Source: Dioszegia crocea (Eukaryota; Basidiomycota; Tremellomycetes; Tremellales; Bulleribasidiaceae). From it: 64,000 nt of DNA. Below are positions 33,375 through 45,863 of the stretch, piece after piece (position 1 is the stretch's first letter; each line of letters begins with the position of its first letter). Below the pieces are notes generated by a model. That model was given only the letters and a program-made list of their open reading frames with translations, was not told the origin of the DNA and did no database searches. The translations under genes were made by a program, and so were the position numbers. Location of the stretch: contig BCKK01000012.1 in the NCBI GenBank assembly GCA_001600615.1, positions 193,518-257,517 of the forward strand, given 5' to 3'.

Positions 33375-33855
33375 CGTTATTTTGTGGCGGGGGATCGTCC
33401 GTTTTCAATCGAGCATGATACATGAGGCGTTCCATTTATATATCCCAAATGCTAGAATCCTGTGTACTGTACCGCGCCGAGTCGCTAGCGTGCATTTAGT
33501 CAATTTGAGAAGTCGCATACTCTGATCAACCATACTCAACTCATCTTTCCTGACAGCACCACAATTGTCTTATTGCCTGGGCTGTCATAAGTATGCCGGG
33601 TCGCAAATCCATCAGACACATTGTGAGTAGTCAGACTCGAGGGTGAGTTACTAGGTGTGTACGATCTGTGACGGTGAGTTCTCTGAGCCCATGAGTGAGT
33701 TTGTCTTGCTTGAAACACACGACCAAGAGTCCCTCCAATACATTAGCAATTGAGAGAAATACAAACTTATCGAACATACAAGTACGCAGAAACCGAAGAC
33801 ACGCCATCTAGTCGTTCCGACACCCTCATTCGGATATCCACCTCGTTGTCAACTG
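33375..33855. other. intergenic region, no gene seen
   Basis: It lies between the plus-strand orphan and the stop of receptor A on the minus strand, so it should hold both 3' UTRs. I see nothing further. Confidence 0.45.
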
Positions 33856-35878
33856 TTATATCTGGGCCTGAGCCTCGATATACATCTTCTCCGCCGCCGC
33901 CAGGAATCTTCTGTGCTCAAGGACGAGCGGCGCGACTGGTATTGGGGATTGAGATTCGGCCCATTGCGGAGTGTTGGGATCACTGCGAGAGCGCGCAAGG
34001 AGCAGAGGTAGGATTGATGGTGGTGGGAATAGGTTTTGGGCTGGGGCCGTTGGTAAGGAGGGATGGGAGGGGCGGAATGACGAATGCGAGGGAAAGGGAT
34101 AGGTTATGGTCGGCATCTCGAATTCGGCAGTGGAGCGGTCAAGAACAATGGTGTCGAATGCTTGTACACCGCTAGAAGCTGGTGGTGATGCCGGGCCGGT
34201 CTCAAGACCGCCTCCGTTCCCACCAGGATAGCCTCCTCCCAGGTCAACAGTCGGCGCAGACAGCATCTGGTGCTCCCCTCGCCACTGGTGCTTCCCGTCC
34301 CTCATCGTTGACTGCGAGTCGTGTCCCTGCGTAGTCGACTCCATGAACTCAGTCCATGACTCGCCACTTTCAACATTGGTGTTGGACTTGTCGTCCGGGA
34401 TCTGATTGACGACGGAGGTGGGTAGGATAGGACGGGTATTGGGAATGGGATGGAAGCTTGCGGAGTATGCTGCTGGAAGACCTTTCCTGAGACAAGGATC
34501 GACAAATATCCCCAGCTTTACAGTCAGCTTTGGTCTAGGCCAGCCTCAACAGATCAAACATCCGAGACGCAACTCACCAAAGCAAAGAATAAACCCCTTC
34601 CGCCGTAAAGAAAGTAATAGATACAATACGATGCGTACTCGGTCCTTGAGTTGACACCTCCCCGGACGGTATAAGCGAGATCTTCAGCGGTGATGAAGCT
34701 GTTGATGAGGATGAGCGCTAAAGGGTAGAGCGAAACTTTAAGGGCGATCCTGATGAATTTGTCTTCGATTCGGTGTAGGCTCGCTGTCGACTGGTGGGTT
34801 GTGCCGCGCCGAAGAAGACGGAGGGGTCGAGAGAGTGTGTGTTGAATCGAAGAGTGGGGATGAGATGAGATATTGGATACGCCGCTGGAATCGCGTCGAT
34901 CGCGGCAGGTGAGGTTTAGACCATTTGCATGGAAAAGGGCCCGACCTGTCGCTCGGGATTGGCGGAACAGCGTTGTGAGGACCTACAGAGATAAGCATTG
35001 ACTCTGGCAGGAGAGAACTGGATACATACCGCCAGAACAGAGCCTGCAGCGACCAAAGCTGATAGCAGCTGCCATAGATACTGTGTTTGTCAGTTCAGTG
35101 CGGGGTATGAAAGGGGAAGACGTACCAGATCCAACACATAATCTCTAATCCGCAATCTGTCATTCGCTGGATGATCAGCACTTTGTCTGATTTAGGCCAA
35201 TTCGCACTTACTTTGAGTGAAGTAGCAAGCATCGTAGACGTTGTCCACGCCGAAATGGCCCAATGCGGCAGGAACGAGAGTGACGCCAAAGCCCAATACG
35301 AAGGATATGGCGATATACCACCGTTCGAGACCTAGTCTATCAGTGCCGTCTGATACGAGGTGAGAGATACACTCACGAGCTCGGACGCTATTGACACCAA
35401 AGCAAATGGCCAGCATAAGATTGACGCCAATGAATGTACAGAGCCAATTCGCCATTCCCATCGTAGCTACAAGCAGGTAGAATACTGCGCCGCAAGATGC
35501 AGCATTCGCAGTTCGGGGGATGGGCTTTATGGGTCAGCTAATCCAGCACCTGAAGGGATGGGTACTTACATCGCTAAATATGTAAATGTAGACGCAATTG
35601 TACACAATCTCGACCACCGTCGACCATAGAAACAGCCGGAACGAAACTCTGTTCAGATGATGTCGAGCGGAAGGAACCGAATAGATCCATGCTGATGCGC
35701 CGACGATAAAGATGCTCAGTAAGAGGCTGATACAGGACCCTGCGATGGATGCCATCTGCGCTTTCTGGTTAATCAGCATTGGCTGGAGATGAGGACAGAA
35801 TTCACTCACAAAATCCATCTCGTGAGTGAAGACGAAGCCCGTCCCTTCGACTGCCCGACTTATCACTGCGCCGTCCAT
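33856..35878 (-). CDS. seven-transmembrane receptor-like protein A
   Basis: Eight exons: 35878-35810, 35764-35570, 35524-35377, 35331-35212, 35166-35126, 35080-35030, 34982-34578 and 34515-33856, giving 562 residues. Seven hydrophobic helices can be placed: SCISLLLSIFIVGASAW, FLWSTVVEIVYNCVYIYIF, NWLCTFIGVNLMLAICFGV, WYIAISFVLGFGVTLVPAAL, LLSALVAAGSVLAVLTTLF, IALKVSLYPLALILINSF and YCIYYFLYGGRGLFFALLGI. The pattern RVSFRLxLW after helix 1 and GVNLMLxICFGVN in helix 3 resembles fungal G-protein-coupled receptors of the cAMP-receptor/Git3-like kind. The last 220 residues are a cytoplasmic-type Ser/Pro-rich tail ending AAAEKMYIEAQAQI. The ligand is unknown. It is the first of three tandem relatives. 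Confidence 0.85.
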
Positions 35879-36486
35879 TATACCGTCTATTTGTCGAGAG
35901 TGTGTGTAGCCGCAAGTTGTCGATGTCTAGACCCAGTCCAGCCGGCGCTCCCCTTCAGCTGCCAGAGCCAAGGCAGGGCGCGAGAGCGCGTTGACGCGGA
36001 TGAGCCCTAAGATGAGTGATCAGAACCGAAGCAGGCGATGACAGTGCCAGACCCTCACAGGAGCAGCACACTATGTATGCCCAAGGCTGACATGCTTATT
36101 CAGTAAGACCACCTACATCATCCACCGTCCCCAGATCAGTGGCTTGAGATGTCAACATCTTCCCGCTTGCCGGCCGCCCGGGATGCCGCAAGCAACAGTC
36201 TTCATAGCAAAGTGGAGGCGTGGCTGATGTTCACTAGCTGGGAAGTACGCAAAGAGGCAGTGATAGGTGATTATGCAACGGTGGTGGTGGTGTGGCTGAG
36301 AATTATGCATGTTGGAGGCGTTCGACAAATGTCGGATTGAGGAATTTACCGCATCCGGCTATTTTAACCGATTTCTGCCCTGGTGATTTCAATCGACGTC
36401 CAGACATGTATGGCGACTCCAGGCGAATACATACAACTACCCCATACTTTACAACTATATACAGCGCCTGTACCCAAGAGTCAATA
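35879..36486. other. intergenic region between receptors A and B
   Basis: It contains the promoter of A and the 3' UTR of B. A short open frame at 36149-36340 has no recognisable content. I see no other gene. Confidence 0.45.
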
Positions 36487-38639
36487 TCATAATTGCGCCT
36501 GTACCTCTGCGTACATCTTCTCAGCTGCCACCCTTAGATCTCTATGCCGCCTGTATGTATCCCCAATCGCTGGATCTGAGGATCTCCGAGGCATCATACG
36601 CCGCGACTCGGGGGAGAGAATGGCATTGGCGAGGGGTTGTATCCAGGCTGATGGAGTTGGCTCAGGGGCGTATGATCTCGTCCGACTTGGCTCAGGGGCG
36701 TATAATCTTGTCCGAGGCTGAACAACGGCAAGAAGAGGGCGGATTGGACGGGGGAGATGCGAAGGAGCGGGCCCTGTGAAACTAGGGATGGTGGATATAT
36801 GCGAGAGTGGCGTATCTGATCGGAATGATGATGACGCGTGGGAGGAGGGTGGGGGGACAATGACGGGTGTGGGCAGGGCCATTGTTGAAGAACGAGGAAT
36901 GATAATGTCGATATCCAGGGCAGCACCATTCCCCTTCCCTTCCTGCACCCCAACATTATGTTCCTCCATATCCATCTGCGAATTCCTCCTCCGGCCCCAG
37001 ATCCCTCTGCCTAGCCATTTCTTCCCTTCGCCCTCTTTCCTCACACACCGAGTTTCGCCTTCTGGGATAGACAGGGATGTTGAGAATTGTCCCTCGGCGA
37101 GCGGTGCGGGCGAGCTGAGAAAGTCCGATAGTGATTCCGCTTGAGAGCTTTGGGCCGCGACATAGGCTTTCTCACTGATAACATCTCTGTGCGAGGCAAT
37201 AGGGAGCAAGTCGGTGTGGGAGGGACGGAAAGTGGCGTTGTATGCCGCTGGTAGACCTCTTCTCAAGCATGGATCGACGAAGATGCCCAGCTACACAAGT
37301 CAGGCAAGGTCTAAAAATGGCCACAGAACTTACCAGAGCAAAGAACAACGCCCGCCCGCCATACAGAAAGTAGTAAATGCAGTATACGGCGTAATCGGAC
37401 GGAGACTCTACTCCACCCGTGAGGGCATACGTGAGATCTTCGGCGGTGATGAAGACATTGATGACGATGAGAGCGAGAGGGTATAGTGAGATTTTCAGAG
37501 CGATAGTGATGAATTTATCCTCTAGCCTGTGGAGGTTTGATATTTTGGTCGGGGAGGAAACGCGTCGACCAGTGATGTATTGTTCGAAGCGGCGGGGCCA
37601 ACGAATGGAGCTGTCTAGGTGGGGATGGAGGGCGGAGATAGATATGGTAGTGTTGGTATCGGCCATAGCGTTTAGGTCTTCCGGGCTGATATGGAGGCCG
37701 TTCGCACGGAAAAGTAGACGTCCTGTCGCTCGAGATTGCCGAAACAGGGTGATTAAGACCTACATGGTCAGTCTATTCGTCCAGAGCCTGCGGAATACTT
37801 ACTGCTAGAACAGAAGTTGCGGCGATCAAACTAGAGAGGATTTGCCACAAATACTGGATGGTCAGCAGGGACCACCTGTATGGTGTAACGAAGACTCACC
37901 AGATCCAAAATGTAATCTTGAACACGTTCCGCTTGATCCGCTGATATTATTAGCCCCGCTGTATGATTCACAGTCACCTTGACTTACTTTCAGTAAAATA
38001 GCACGCCTGATATTCTGTGTCGATACCAAAGTCTCCTAGCGCGGCAGGGATGACAGTGACAACGAAGCCAATGAGGAAGGAGAAACCGACATACCAGCGC
38101 TCGAGACCTGTCAGATCAGACATGGCTCCGTGTGGTCAACGAGAAGAACTTACGAGCGCGGACTGGGTTGACGCCGAAGCAGATTGCCAGCATCAAGTTG
38201 ACGCCGATAAATGTGCAAAGCCAATTTGCCGTTGACATCGATGCAAGCAGGAAGTAGACTCCAGCGGTGCATCCTGCGGGATTTGACATTCGAGGTATTG
38301 GCTAGGAGATAAGTAACAGGTGGGTCTAGCTAATGAACAACTTACATCGCTATAAAGCCAGAGGTAGGACCCATTGTATATCACCTCTACCACCATCGAC
38401 CATAGGAGTAGTCTGAACGATACTCGATCGAGGTGATGCCGTGCGGAAGGTATAGAGTATATCCAAGCCGAAGCGACAATGATGAATAGGCAGAGGAGGA
38501 GACTGAGGCTGCATCCTACTAATGATACCACCTGGGCTCTCTGATATCATCAGTGATGTGCACTCTCGGGCAAGGGACGACTTACAAAGTCCATATCGTC
38601 GGTCAATGTGTAGGCGACCTCAGCTGCAGTCTCATCCAT
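36487..38639 (-). CDS. seven-transmembrane receptor-like protein B
   Basis: Eight exons: 38639-38586, 38540-38346, 38301-38154, 38107-37988, 37940-37900, 37853-37803, 37759-37334 and 37290-36487, giving 612 residues. Exons 2-6 have exactly the same lengths as in receptor A (195, 148, 120, 41 and 51 nt), and the proteins match throughout the membrane part (WIYSIPSARHHLDRVSFR, TFIGVNLMLAICFGVNPVRA, YCIYYFLYGGRALFFAL, LGIFVDPCLRRGLPAAY). The two genes are clearly a tandem duplicate. The C-terminal tail is long, Ser/Pro-rich and basic, contains a twofold repeat RTRxYAPEP(S/T), and ends AAEKMYAEVQAQL, nearly identical to A. Confidence 0.85.
36659..36718 (-). repeat. 30-bp tandem duplication inside receptor B coding sequence
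   Basis: Two copies of a 30-bp unit beginning GGCTCAGGGGCGTAT (36659-36688 and 36689-36718) differ at a few bases. The duplication is a multiple of three and encodes a repeated ten-residue unit RTRxYAPEPx in the cytoplasmic tail. Confidence 0.85.
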
Positions 38640-39365
38640 GATTCTGGTATGGTAAGGAGTGTAGATGCTGCCAAAGACCACTTCTCAAACGGCAGACCAT
38701 CACGCCAGAAAGGTACCCTCTGACCTTTGAAAGCGTAGAAAGATTCTCGCCCGAACGAAGAATTGACATAATCCGTCCGAGACCGTCTCGGTAGTCTCAG
38801 ATCCACATCCTTTGAATGGAAAGTTGGATCAGCTGCAAGACCGGCCGAATAGAAAGAATGGGAGCGGGTGTAGATGTTGAATTTCGGCAGTGACCCATGC
38901 TCAATCACAGTCCACCTGACGGGTTATCGCATCGTTGAGTGGAGGGGCTTGCGGACGCCCCACCTGATGGTCATGAGGATCTACCGGATCTGGGCCGTAG
39001 CTTGGATTTAGGCTCAATTCTGGCTCGGAAAAGCATGATTGTTGCCTGAAGTAGCAGTTCTGCGGTGCCTGTGCCGTCGGATGATCGTCGACACAGTGCA
39101 AGAAGGGGCAAAGAGGCGGTAACATGATTTGAATGGGAGTAGTTGGGGAGTGATAATGTGGCGTAAAGGCGCACGTGGATTAAGCTTTCAAAATTTGAAA
39201 CACGTCGATCTCCCGCATGCGGTAATAAATGGTCGGATTTCCGTCGGAAGCGATTGAGGTGCCTTCAAGCTTGCTGCCGAGTCTGCACTACTGAGCATAC
39301 TGCACATCTTCAGTCACATCTGAAGCTGGTCGATGATCCCACAAATCTAATTTACATCTATTTGA
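38640..39365. other. intergenic region between receptors B and C
   Basis: It includes an inverted repeat TTTCAAA-A-TTTGAAA at 39186-39200. It should contain the promoter of B and the 3' UTR of C. I see no gene. Confidence 0.45.
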
Positions 39366-41372
39366 CTACAATTGCGCATTGAGCTCCTGAAACCGCCTTG
39401 CCGCGTCTTCTCCAGAGAACCAATCCTCCCTCAGCCTATTCCGCCCCTCTACATTCAGCCTTGACTGCACAGGCTGCACCTGGCGCAGCTCTTGCGAGAA
39501 GAGTAATGCTGCCGGTAGCAAGAGAGGATCTGGCCGTGGTGAGACAACATCCCCACTCGCCTCCTCATCTTCATCAATCTTCTGCTTGACTTCCAATTCC
39601 CCAAAGTCCAGCTCTCGCACTTCCGCCGCCGATTCCCGCACTAGTGGCGGCTGAAGAGTCCGAGACCGGCCCAAAGATGCAGATTCGGCATATGACAATC
39701 TGAGATCGACATCCACATCGTCCGATAAACCGGAGGGCAGCGACTCGCTCGTGACTCCAGCAAAGACGCGGGTGAATTTCCGGGGAGAAGGCGAAGGGGG
39801 GTATTGGCGATGGACTTCTTCGGTGGAGTGACGTAGTGGTGGTAGAGCATATGTGGCAGCATATGGGAGAGATACGAGCGCTGCAGATAGTTCCAGTACG
39901 CGATCGTTGTCCGATTCTCGATGTGGTATGCTGGGCCTACGGTCGGTTTGGGAGGTAAGGAATTGGCCAAATGACAATTTATCGCCTGGGATACCGATAT
40001 CGACAGGAGGCCGACCTTGTAGCTCATTCAGAGCGTTGCGTTTTGCGTACCACGCCGCTGAGAGGCCGGCGCGGAAGGATGGGTCGATACAGATGCAGAG
40101 CTGAAGTAAGCTCTGGTCCTTGGGCGATGACTCACAATTGCAAATAGAAGGCCTCGCCCGGCATATAGAACTTGGTAGATAGTCAAGAAAGCAAACTCGG
40201 CACGGTTGTCGATACCTTTGCGCAAATAATAGTTAAAGTAGAGATCAGCCACTGAGGCGTTAGCTCGTCATATGGGGTTACTCACCTGAGATGACCATAT
40301 TCACAATGATCAAGAAGATGGGATACAGGCTGATCTTCAGTGCGATACCCAGAAATTGATCTCGGAGGTGGTGCGTTTCGGAAGACGATTGGGCGGATTC
40401 CATCTCCTTTTCGGCACGTCGTCCACCGCAGCTCCAGGATGAGAACGTGGATGATCCTTTGCCAATCAGGGTACTATCGCTGTTGAGGTTGATGTTCATG
40501 GGATTGCCATGGCGCAGAGCTCGTGCTGTACGTCGACCTTGTCTGAAGAGAGTCACAAGCACCTTCTTGTCAGCAGGGCACAGGGCAGGACTCACTGTGA
40601 TGATGGCGATGCTAGCGATGAGACACGACAGCACCTCCCACAGTACCACATCCAGCACTACAACCTTCATTCGCTGGTCCACTTCCAGTGGAGTAAAATA
40701 GCTATGGATCAGCAGAGCTCCAGCGAAAGTCTGACATGACTGACCAGATACGATACAGTGGATCTTCACCAAAGTGACCCAGAATAGCTGGGGCAAGTGG
40801 GATGATGGCGGCAGTGACGAAGGATCCGCCAACATACCATCGTAGCAGATCTGCACAGGTCAGATCAGAGATATCGTACTGCAGATTTGATAACTTACTC
40901 CGCTCTATTGGGTTGACGCCGAAGCAGACGATAAGCATTAGGTTCAACGCGATACAAGTGATTAGGAAGTTCGTACTGAGTAATCAGCCTCGTCCCCAGT
41001 CAACGCCAGGCAAAACTCACAAGTGCAGCTCTTTGATGAAGAAGAAGACTCCTGCGACACACATCCTGGGGTGCTCATTGAAGTAAGATTGTTCAATACC
41101 CTGCCGTATCAGATAGTGGGAGACTGCCAAGAGTGAACACTTACTCCGCTGTACAGGACCAACCGAACAAGACTGTACGTCGACTGTGCAAAAAGAACCC
41201 AAAGTATGATATTGTAAGATACTCGTTGAAAGTGATGCTTTGCCGCAGGGACTGATCGAATCCACGCGCTTGCGGCCACGATGAACAAGCTGGTACCGAG
41301 TGATAGGCCGTCAAGGATGGTGACGGCGAGCCTGACCTCGTCTTGACCTGGTATTTTTGCCCGGTCCGACAT
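39366..41372 (-). CDS. seven-transmembrane receptor-like protein C
   Basis: Eight exons: 41372-41145, 41100-41021, 40975-40899, 40850-40745, 40701-40596, 40562-40286, 40251-40136 and 40100-39366, giving 574 residues. It is a diverged relative of A and B. WIRSVPAAKHHFQRVSY, LNLMLIVCFGVNPIER, LRWYVGGSFVTAAIIPLAPA, VLVTLFRQGRRTARAL and LGIALKISLYPIFLIIVN align with their helices, and several intron positions correspond. Its first exon fuses the two 5' exons of A/B, and an extra intron splits helix 3. The C-terminal tail is acidic, unlike A/B, and ends RRFQELNAQL. I chose the Met at 41372; an in-frame Met at 41411 is also possible. The 3' splice site at 40563 was set by comparison with A/B. Confidence 0.8.
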
Positions 41373-42278
41373 GATGTTGAAGGACGGTTTGACTAGTGTC
41401 GAGGTATACACAGTCGCAAGGGCGAGAGATGATCCGGGTGGAAGGGCAGTATCAAGGTGAGTCAGGTCCTATTGCAAGTCCCTGTTCCCGCCGCCGTAGG
41501 GTCTGGGTCGAACATGCGTGACTCAAATGACGCTCTGCCGGTCAAGCCATCCATGCTCGGAGTATTATGCAGCCGGTACATGCACATTGCTGACTGCTGC
41601 TGGACCTGTTGGACATCGGACTGAGAAGATCATAGGAGAATAGAGAATAAGCTCAGAGATCGTCGGTTGTCCAGTGAGACATCCGAAACCTTAATTTGTA
41701 ATCTAAAGATGTCTGCAAGAGGCTATTTACACCGACCACCCTGTGCTTTGGGTCCGACAGCTGATGCACAGGTGGCTGATCTGCCTTTGATCGACACTTC
41801 TGCATGTCTATCGCGAGGCCGAGACCCAAGAGAGACCATCTGTTCATTCGAGATGCATGCTGAAGGCCGGAGAAGCCTGTCGGTATTGAAGATGAATGTG
41901 AATGGTGTCGGATCTCGGTAGCGCGCCCTTTGTACAGGCGCTGCCTCCAGAGCGCATACAGTCTGCCAGTTCGATAGGTCACAGGCTAGGTCTAGTTACC
42001 TGTGATAGCTACGACGCGTACACTGTACTAGTCAGCAGAAGCAATATGATCTGAAGGGATGTCATGTGCGTCCAGCCATCTTCGCGTCATGATCGCGTCC
42101 AGTGACCACTTTGTTTTCGTCATTTGTGTTTTTCCTCTTTGCCATACCTTGCAATCGCAGGACTCTCACCGTTCTGTCTGGAGCCGGACAAGCGGAGCGG
42201 CCAGCCAAGCCATCTACTCCGCTTGAAGCCGTACACTCCGCTTGGAGCAATTCTTACAGTTCTAGGCCCAACGACACC
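41373..42278. other. divergent intergenic region
   Basis: It lies upstream of both receptor C (leftward) and the ankyrin-DIL gene (rightward). An open frame at 41667-41921 has no recognisable content and an opposite-strand shadow. I see no other feature. Confidence 0.45.
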
Positions 42279-45200
42279 ATGGCCATTCCTCAGCGAATGG
42301 CTGTATCGGCATCGCCTCGACTCCCCTTCGCGAACGGCCATCAATTTCCTGATTCCCCTGTGATAATCGACTCATTCGCGAGTCCGGAGCTACGGGGGGA
42401 GGCATCCTCTTCGGACCTGTATGTTGGCTTTCGCGAGGAGTCAGACAGAGCTGACGCGTCTAAGGAATACACAGCTATCTGCTTTCAGACCTACCTATTC
42501 GGAACAACCATCAGCTGAGGCTATTGTACAGCTTCTACAAGTCGAAGAGAGGGATGATTCTTCTCCTAGGGCCGCTTTGATACTCAGGCATGCCCTGCAA
42601 TGGGCAGTGGAGCGGTGCGATGTGGACTTGATTGTTTGGTTGGCGGGATTGACGGGGCGATGGGTGAGTCAACGCGAAGCGCGTCTGACTTTAGGCTTCT
42701 GTACTAGATTCTGAGGTGTCAAATATGGAAGATGAGGAGGGGTGGGGGTTGGTGGGGATGGCCGTACAGGCAAGCTGTGGTCGGCAGGACAAGGAGGAAA
42801 TTGTGCGCGTTGTTGTCGGGAGATGGGGAGTGGGGTGCGGTCCTAGGGCTGGGAGGGATAGAAGTGAGTTCTGACGTGACAGCGCTGACTCCCAGCCGGA
42901 TGGACACCTCTACATCTCGCAGTCTTAATATCTACACCACCCCTAATATCCTTCATGCTCACTCGAGGCGCGTCTCCCGGGGATTCCACCAATCGCGGTT
43001 TGACACCTCTCGACCTGGTAGCTGGGATACCCGATCGACAGCACATCTCATCCCTACTCCAGCAAGCATCAAATCAGGGAACATCGACGCTGGGACCTAC
43101 TCGGACGAACTTGACGGAGGGACGACAGCGGCTTCTACGGCGGCGAAGGCATAAGGTGGAAAGGGAGTCTGCAATGGGTGAAGATCGGGCGTGGCGCGAA
43201 AGGCGAGATGCGGAAAGGGAGAGATGGGTTAGGGAGAGGGTAGAAGTCGTGGGGGTGGATCCGAATGTGTTGTTTGCGAAAGCAAATGAAGGTGGGGCGA
43301 TTCGCGATTCGGGTGTTGACATGGGAGGAGATTCAGATTCGGAAGATGAGAATTCTCCAGGCATTGTATGTCATTCACTTGCAATAACTAACGGTATAGG
43401 CATCTGAGACACAGGAAGAGCTTGCTTTCTCACCCGACGGATTGCCCACCATCTTCGATACCATCCTCACTTCGTATCAACCAGTCTGTCAGCCTGTATC
43501 TCGTCGGGCCTTACCTGCAAATATGCTCTATCTTTACGCCCGGTTTGCCTACAAGCAGTGCAGCGAGAGCTGGCTGGAGGAGTTGCTGGAGGGTGCGGTC
43601 GACCGGATTGAGGGCGATGTATATGTGAGTTCACACCACGTCACTGCTGATTATAGAAAAATCTCGAGGATCTATCATATCTTGCATTTTGGGCGTACAA
43701 CACGACCCTACTGCTGTATCTATTAGTGGCGGATGACGAATTACGGATTGCTTGTGATGATTTAGGACTATTGGGGATGGTCGAAGAGTTGATCAATGCG
43801 ATACATGGTGAGTGACCCCACCGACGCGACTGACAATAGTGTTTGTAATCCGGGTGGCCGAAAGACGTATCGATCAAGTCCTCGATGGGGCCATACTGGA
43901 TTATGAGACCCTCGAAGATTTTGACGATGTCCGGTTTGAAGGCGAATGGGCACTGTTTCGGACCTTCGGTACGAAAAAACAACGAGCGGCAATTATACCC
44001 AAAGCCAGCCAGGTCTTTAGCGATGCCGTCTCGGCGGCAACGACAGCGACATCGGAGAATGGCTCGCCTGCCAGTCTTTTCAATTCACTTCGGGGTAAAT
44101 CTCCATTCAAACAGCCTCCACAATCACCAAAACGGCCCGATACCTCTATGCTACCCCCACCCCATCCCTCTTCGCCATCTCTTACCCCCACCGATTCCCC
44201 ATCGAGCGTCACCGACATCCTCACTGGCGTTCTCGTCGTTCTCCACATCTACGACGTCAACCCCATCATCACCGTCCAGGCCTTCTCACAGGTGTTCTTC
44301 TGGCTGGCTGCAGAGCTGTTCAACCGGATCCTCAGCCGGAAGAAATACCTCTGCCGATCGAAAGCTATCCAGATCCGAATGAACATCACCGCGCTGGATG
44401 ATTGGGTACGGTTACACGGTCTCCCCGCCAAAACTGCCGATCAGCACTTTCAGCCTGTGTTGCAATTGCTACAATGGCTGCAGACGCAATCGAGCATCAG
44501 CGCGTTTGATGATTTGATCGGTACGGTCCAGGGTCTCAAGCGGTTGAACCCCCTTCAGATGCGAAGGGCGGTACGGGAGTACAAATTCGAGGTGAATGAG
44601 GGGAGAATGGATGAGGAGTGTGTGGTGTATATGGGGCAAATCCAGAAAGATTGGGAGGATCGGAGAATAAGGAGTAGTGTCCAGGCGGCAAAGACGGAGC
44701 AGAAGGGTGTTGATCGGGAGGCGGGGATACCAGGAACACCGATCGACGCGTTGTTGGACGGTTCAACTACTTTGGCGGATTTTATCCCTTCGTCCGGCCC
44801 TGAATCGTTCGGCGAACTACTGGATAGTCGATTTATGCTCCCTTTCCAACTTCCTGACGATCCCGGTTATCTCATCGCGGCCCCTACACCCGATGCTGTC
44901 TATTCGAACTTTACCGCCTCATCCCCGTTCTTATCGGACAGTAAGAATGGTAGCCGGACGAGCTTTTCATCCTCCCGTCCCTTCGAATTCGTGATTCCTC
45001 CCCGGAAGAAGCTGTTGGAGTTGCCGAGAGATTTCTTCTCTTGGCTCAAGGCGCAAGAGATGGGTCGGAGGGCGTCAGTCGCGGCCAGGAAGTCTAGCGT
45101 GCTGCGTGCGTCTATTGCGGAAGGGGGAGAACCGGCCGTATTGCCTCGTCCTGTCCCTCCACCTCCTCGTCCTGCGCGCCGGACAACTGCCGAGTCTGTC

Positions 45201-45863
45201 CCTCGATCATCAGCGGAGGCAGTTCCGTCTACAGCTTCGGTGCCGATCTCTACCCCTACCCTCGCTTCATCACCTCTCATTACCTCACCACTCGCTTCAC
45301 CCGATACTAGAACATCATCCCCAATGGACCAGTTCCACGAACAAGTCTCAATCCCCTCCCGCCGCTTTGAACCCCCTTCTTCACCTCCATCCTCTTTCCG
45401 CCCAAACCCTATCGAACTCCGACTCCGACAAGCAGTCAATTCGATTCACATCGAGGAACCCAGTCGACCCTCTACCGGTGATCGGCGACAGAGCAACGAG
45501 TCGCACCCTCCTACATCACGAGAAATCAAACACCGTCCGTCAATGGACTATATGCGTAAACTCACTTCACCTACTCGCTCAGCCGTTCCTTTACCCTCGT
45601 CCCGCTTGTCTCGTGACTACAGCGGCGTAGGAAATACACCTGCCACTCCCTCTTCACCGTCAGACTCGGCTCGACCGCTTCCGACCATGAGTCCCTCGGA
45701 TTCGGGCAAGAAGAAGTGGTGGAAGATGGGAAGGAAAGAGGGGTCGGGGGAGTCGGATGCGAGTGAAGGAGGGAAGATGAGACGGAAGGCGAGTACGAGT
45801 ACGTTAGGGAAGGGGCCGTCATCGCCTGGAACGCCGGACGGGAAGCGGCAGGGTTTCTTTTGA
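42279..45863 (+). CDS. ankyrin-repeat and DIL (dilute) domain protein
   Basis: Seven exons: 42279-42418, 42465-42663, 42695-42863, 42896-43365, 43400-43624, 43657-43807 and 43840-45863, giving 1125 residues. Ankyrin motifs are visible in exon 4 (GWTPLHLAVLIST, GASPGDSTNRGLTPLDLVAG). An Arg/Glu-rich stretch follows, then a region like the cargo-binding dilute domain of class V myosins: LSYLAFWAYNTTLLLYLL, VQAFSQVFFWLAAELFNRIL, SKAIQIRMNITALDDWVR, LQLLQWLQTQSS and LNPLQMRRAVREYKF. The last 350 residues are Ser/Pro/Arg-rich and basic at the end. No motor domain is present. Fungi have a known class of ankyrin-DIL proteins, thought to be adaptors in polarised transport; the cargo here is unknown. 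The introns are very short (31-46 nt). Confidence 0.88.
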
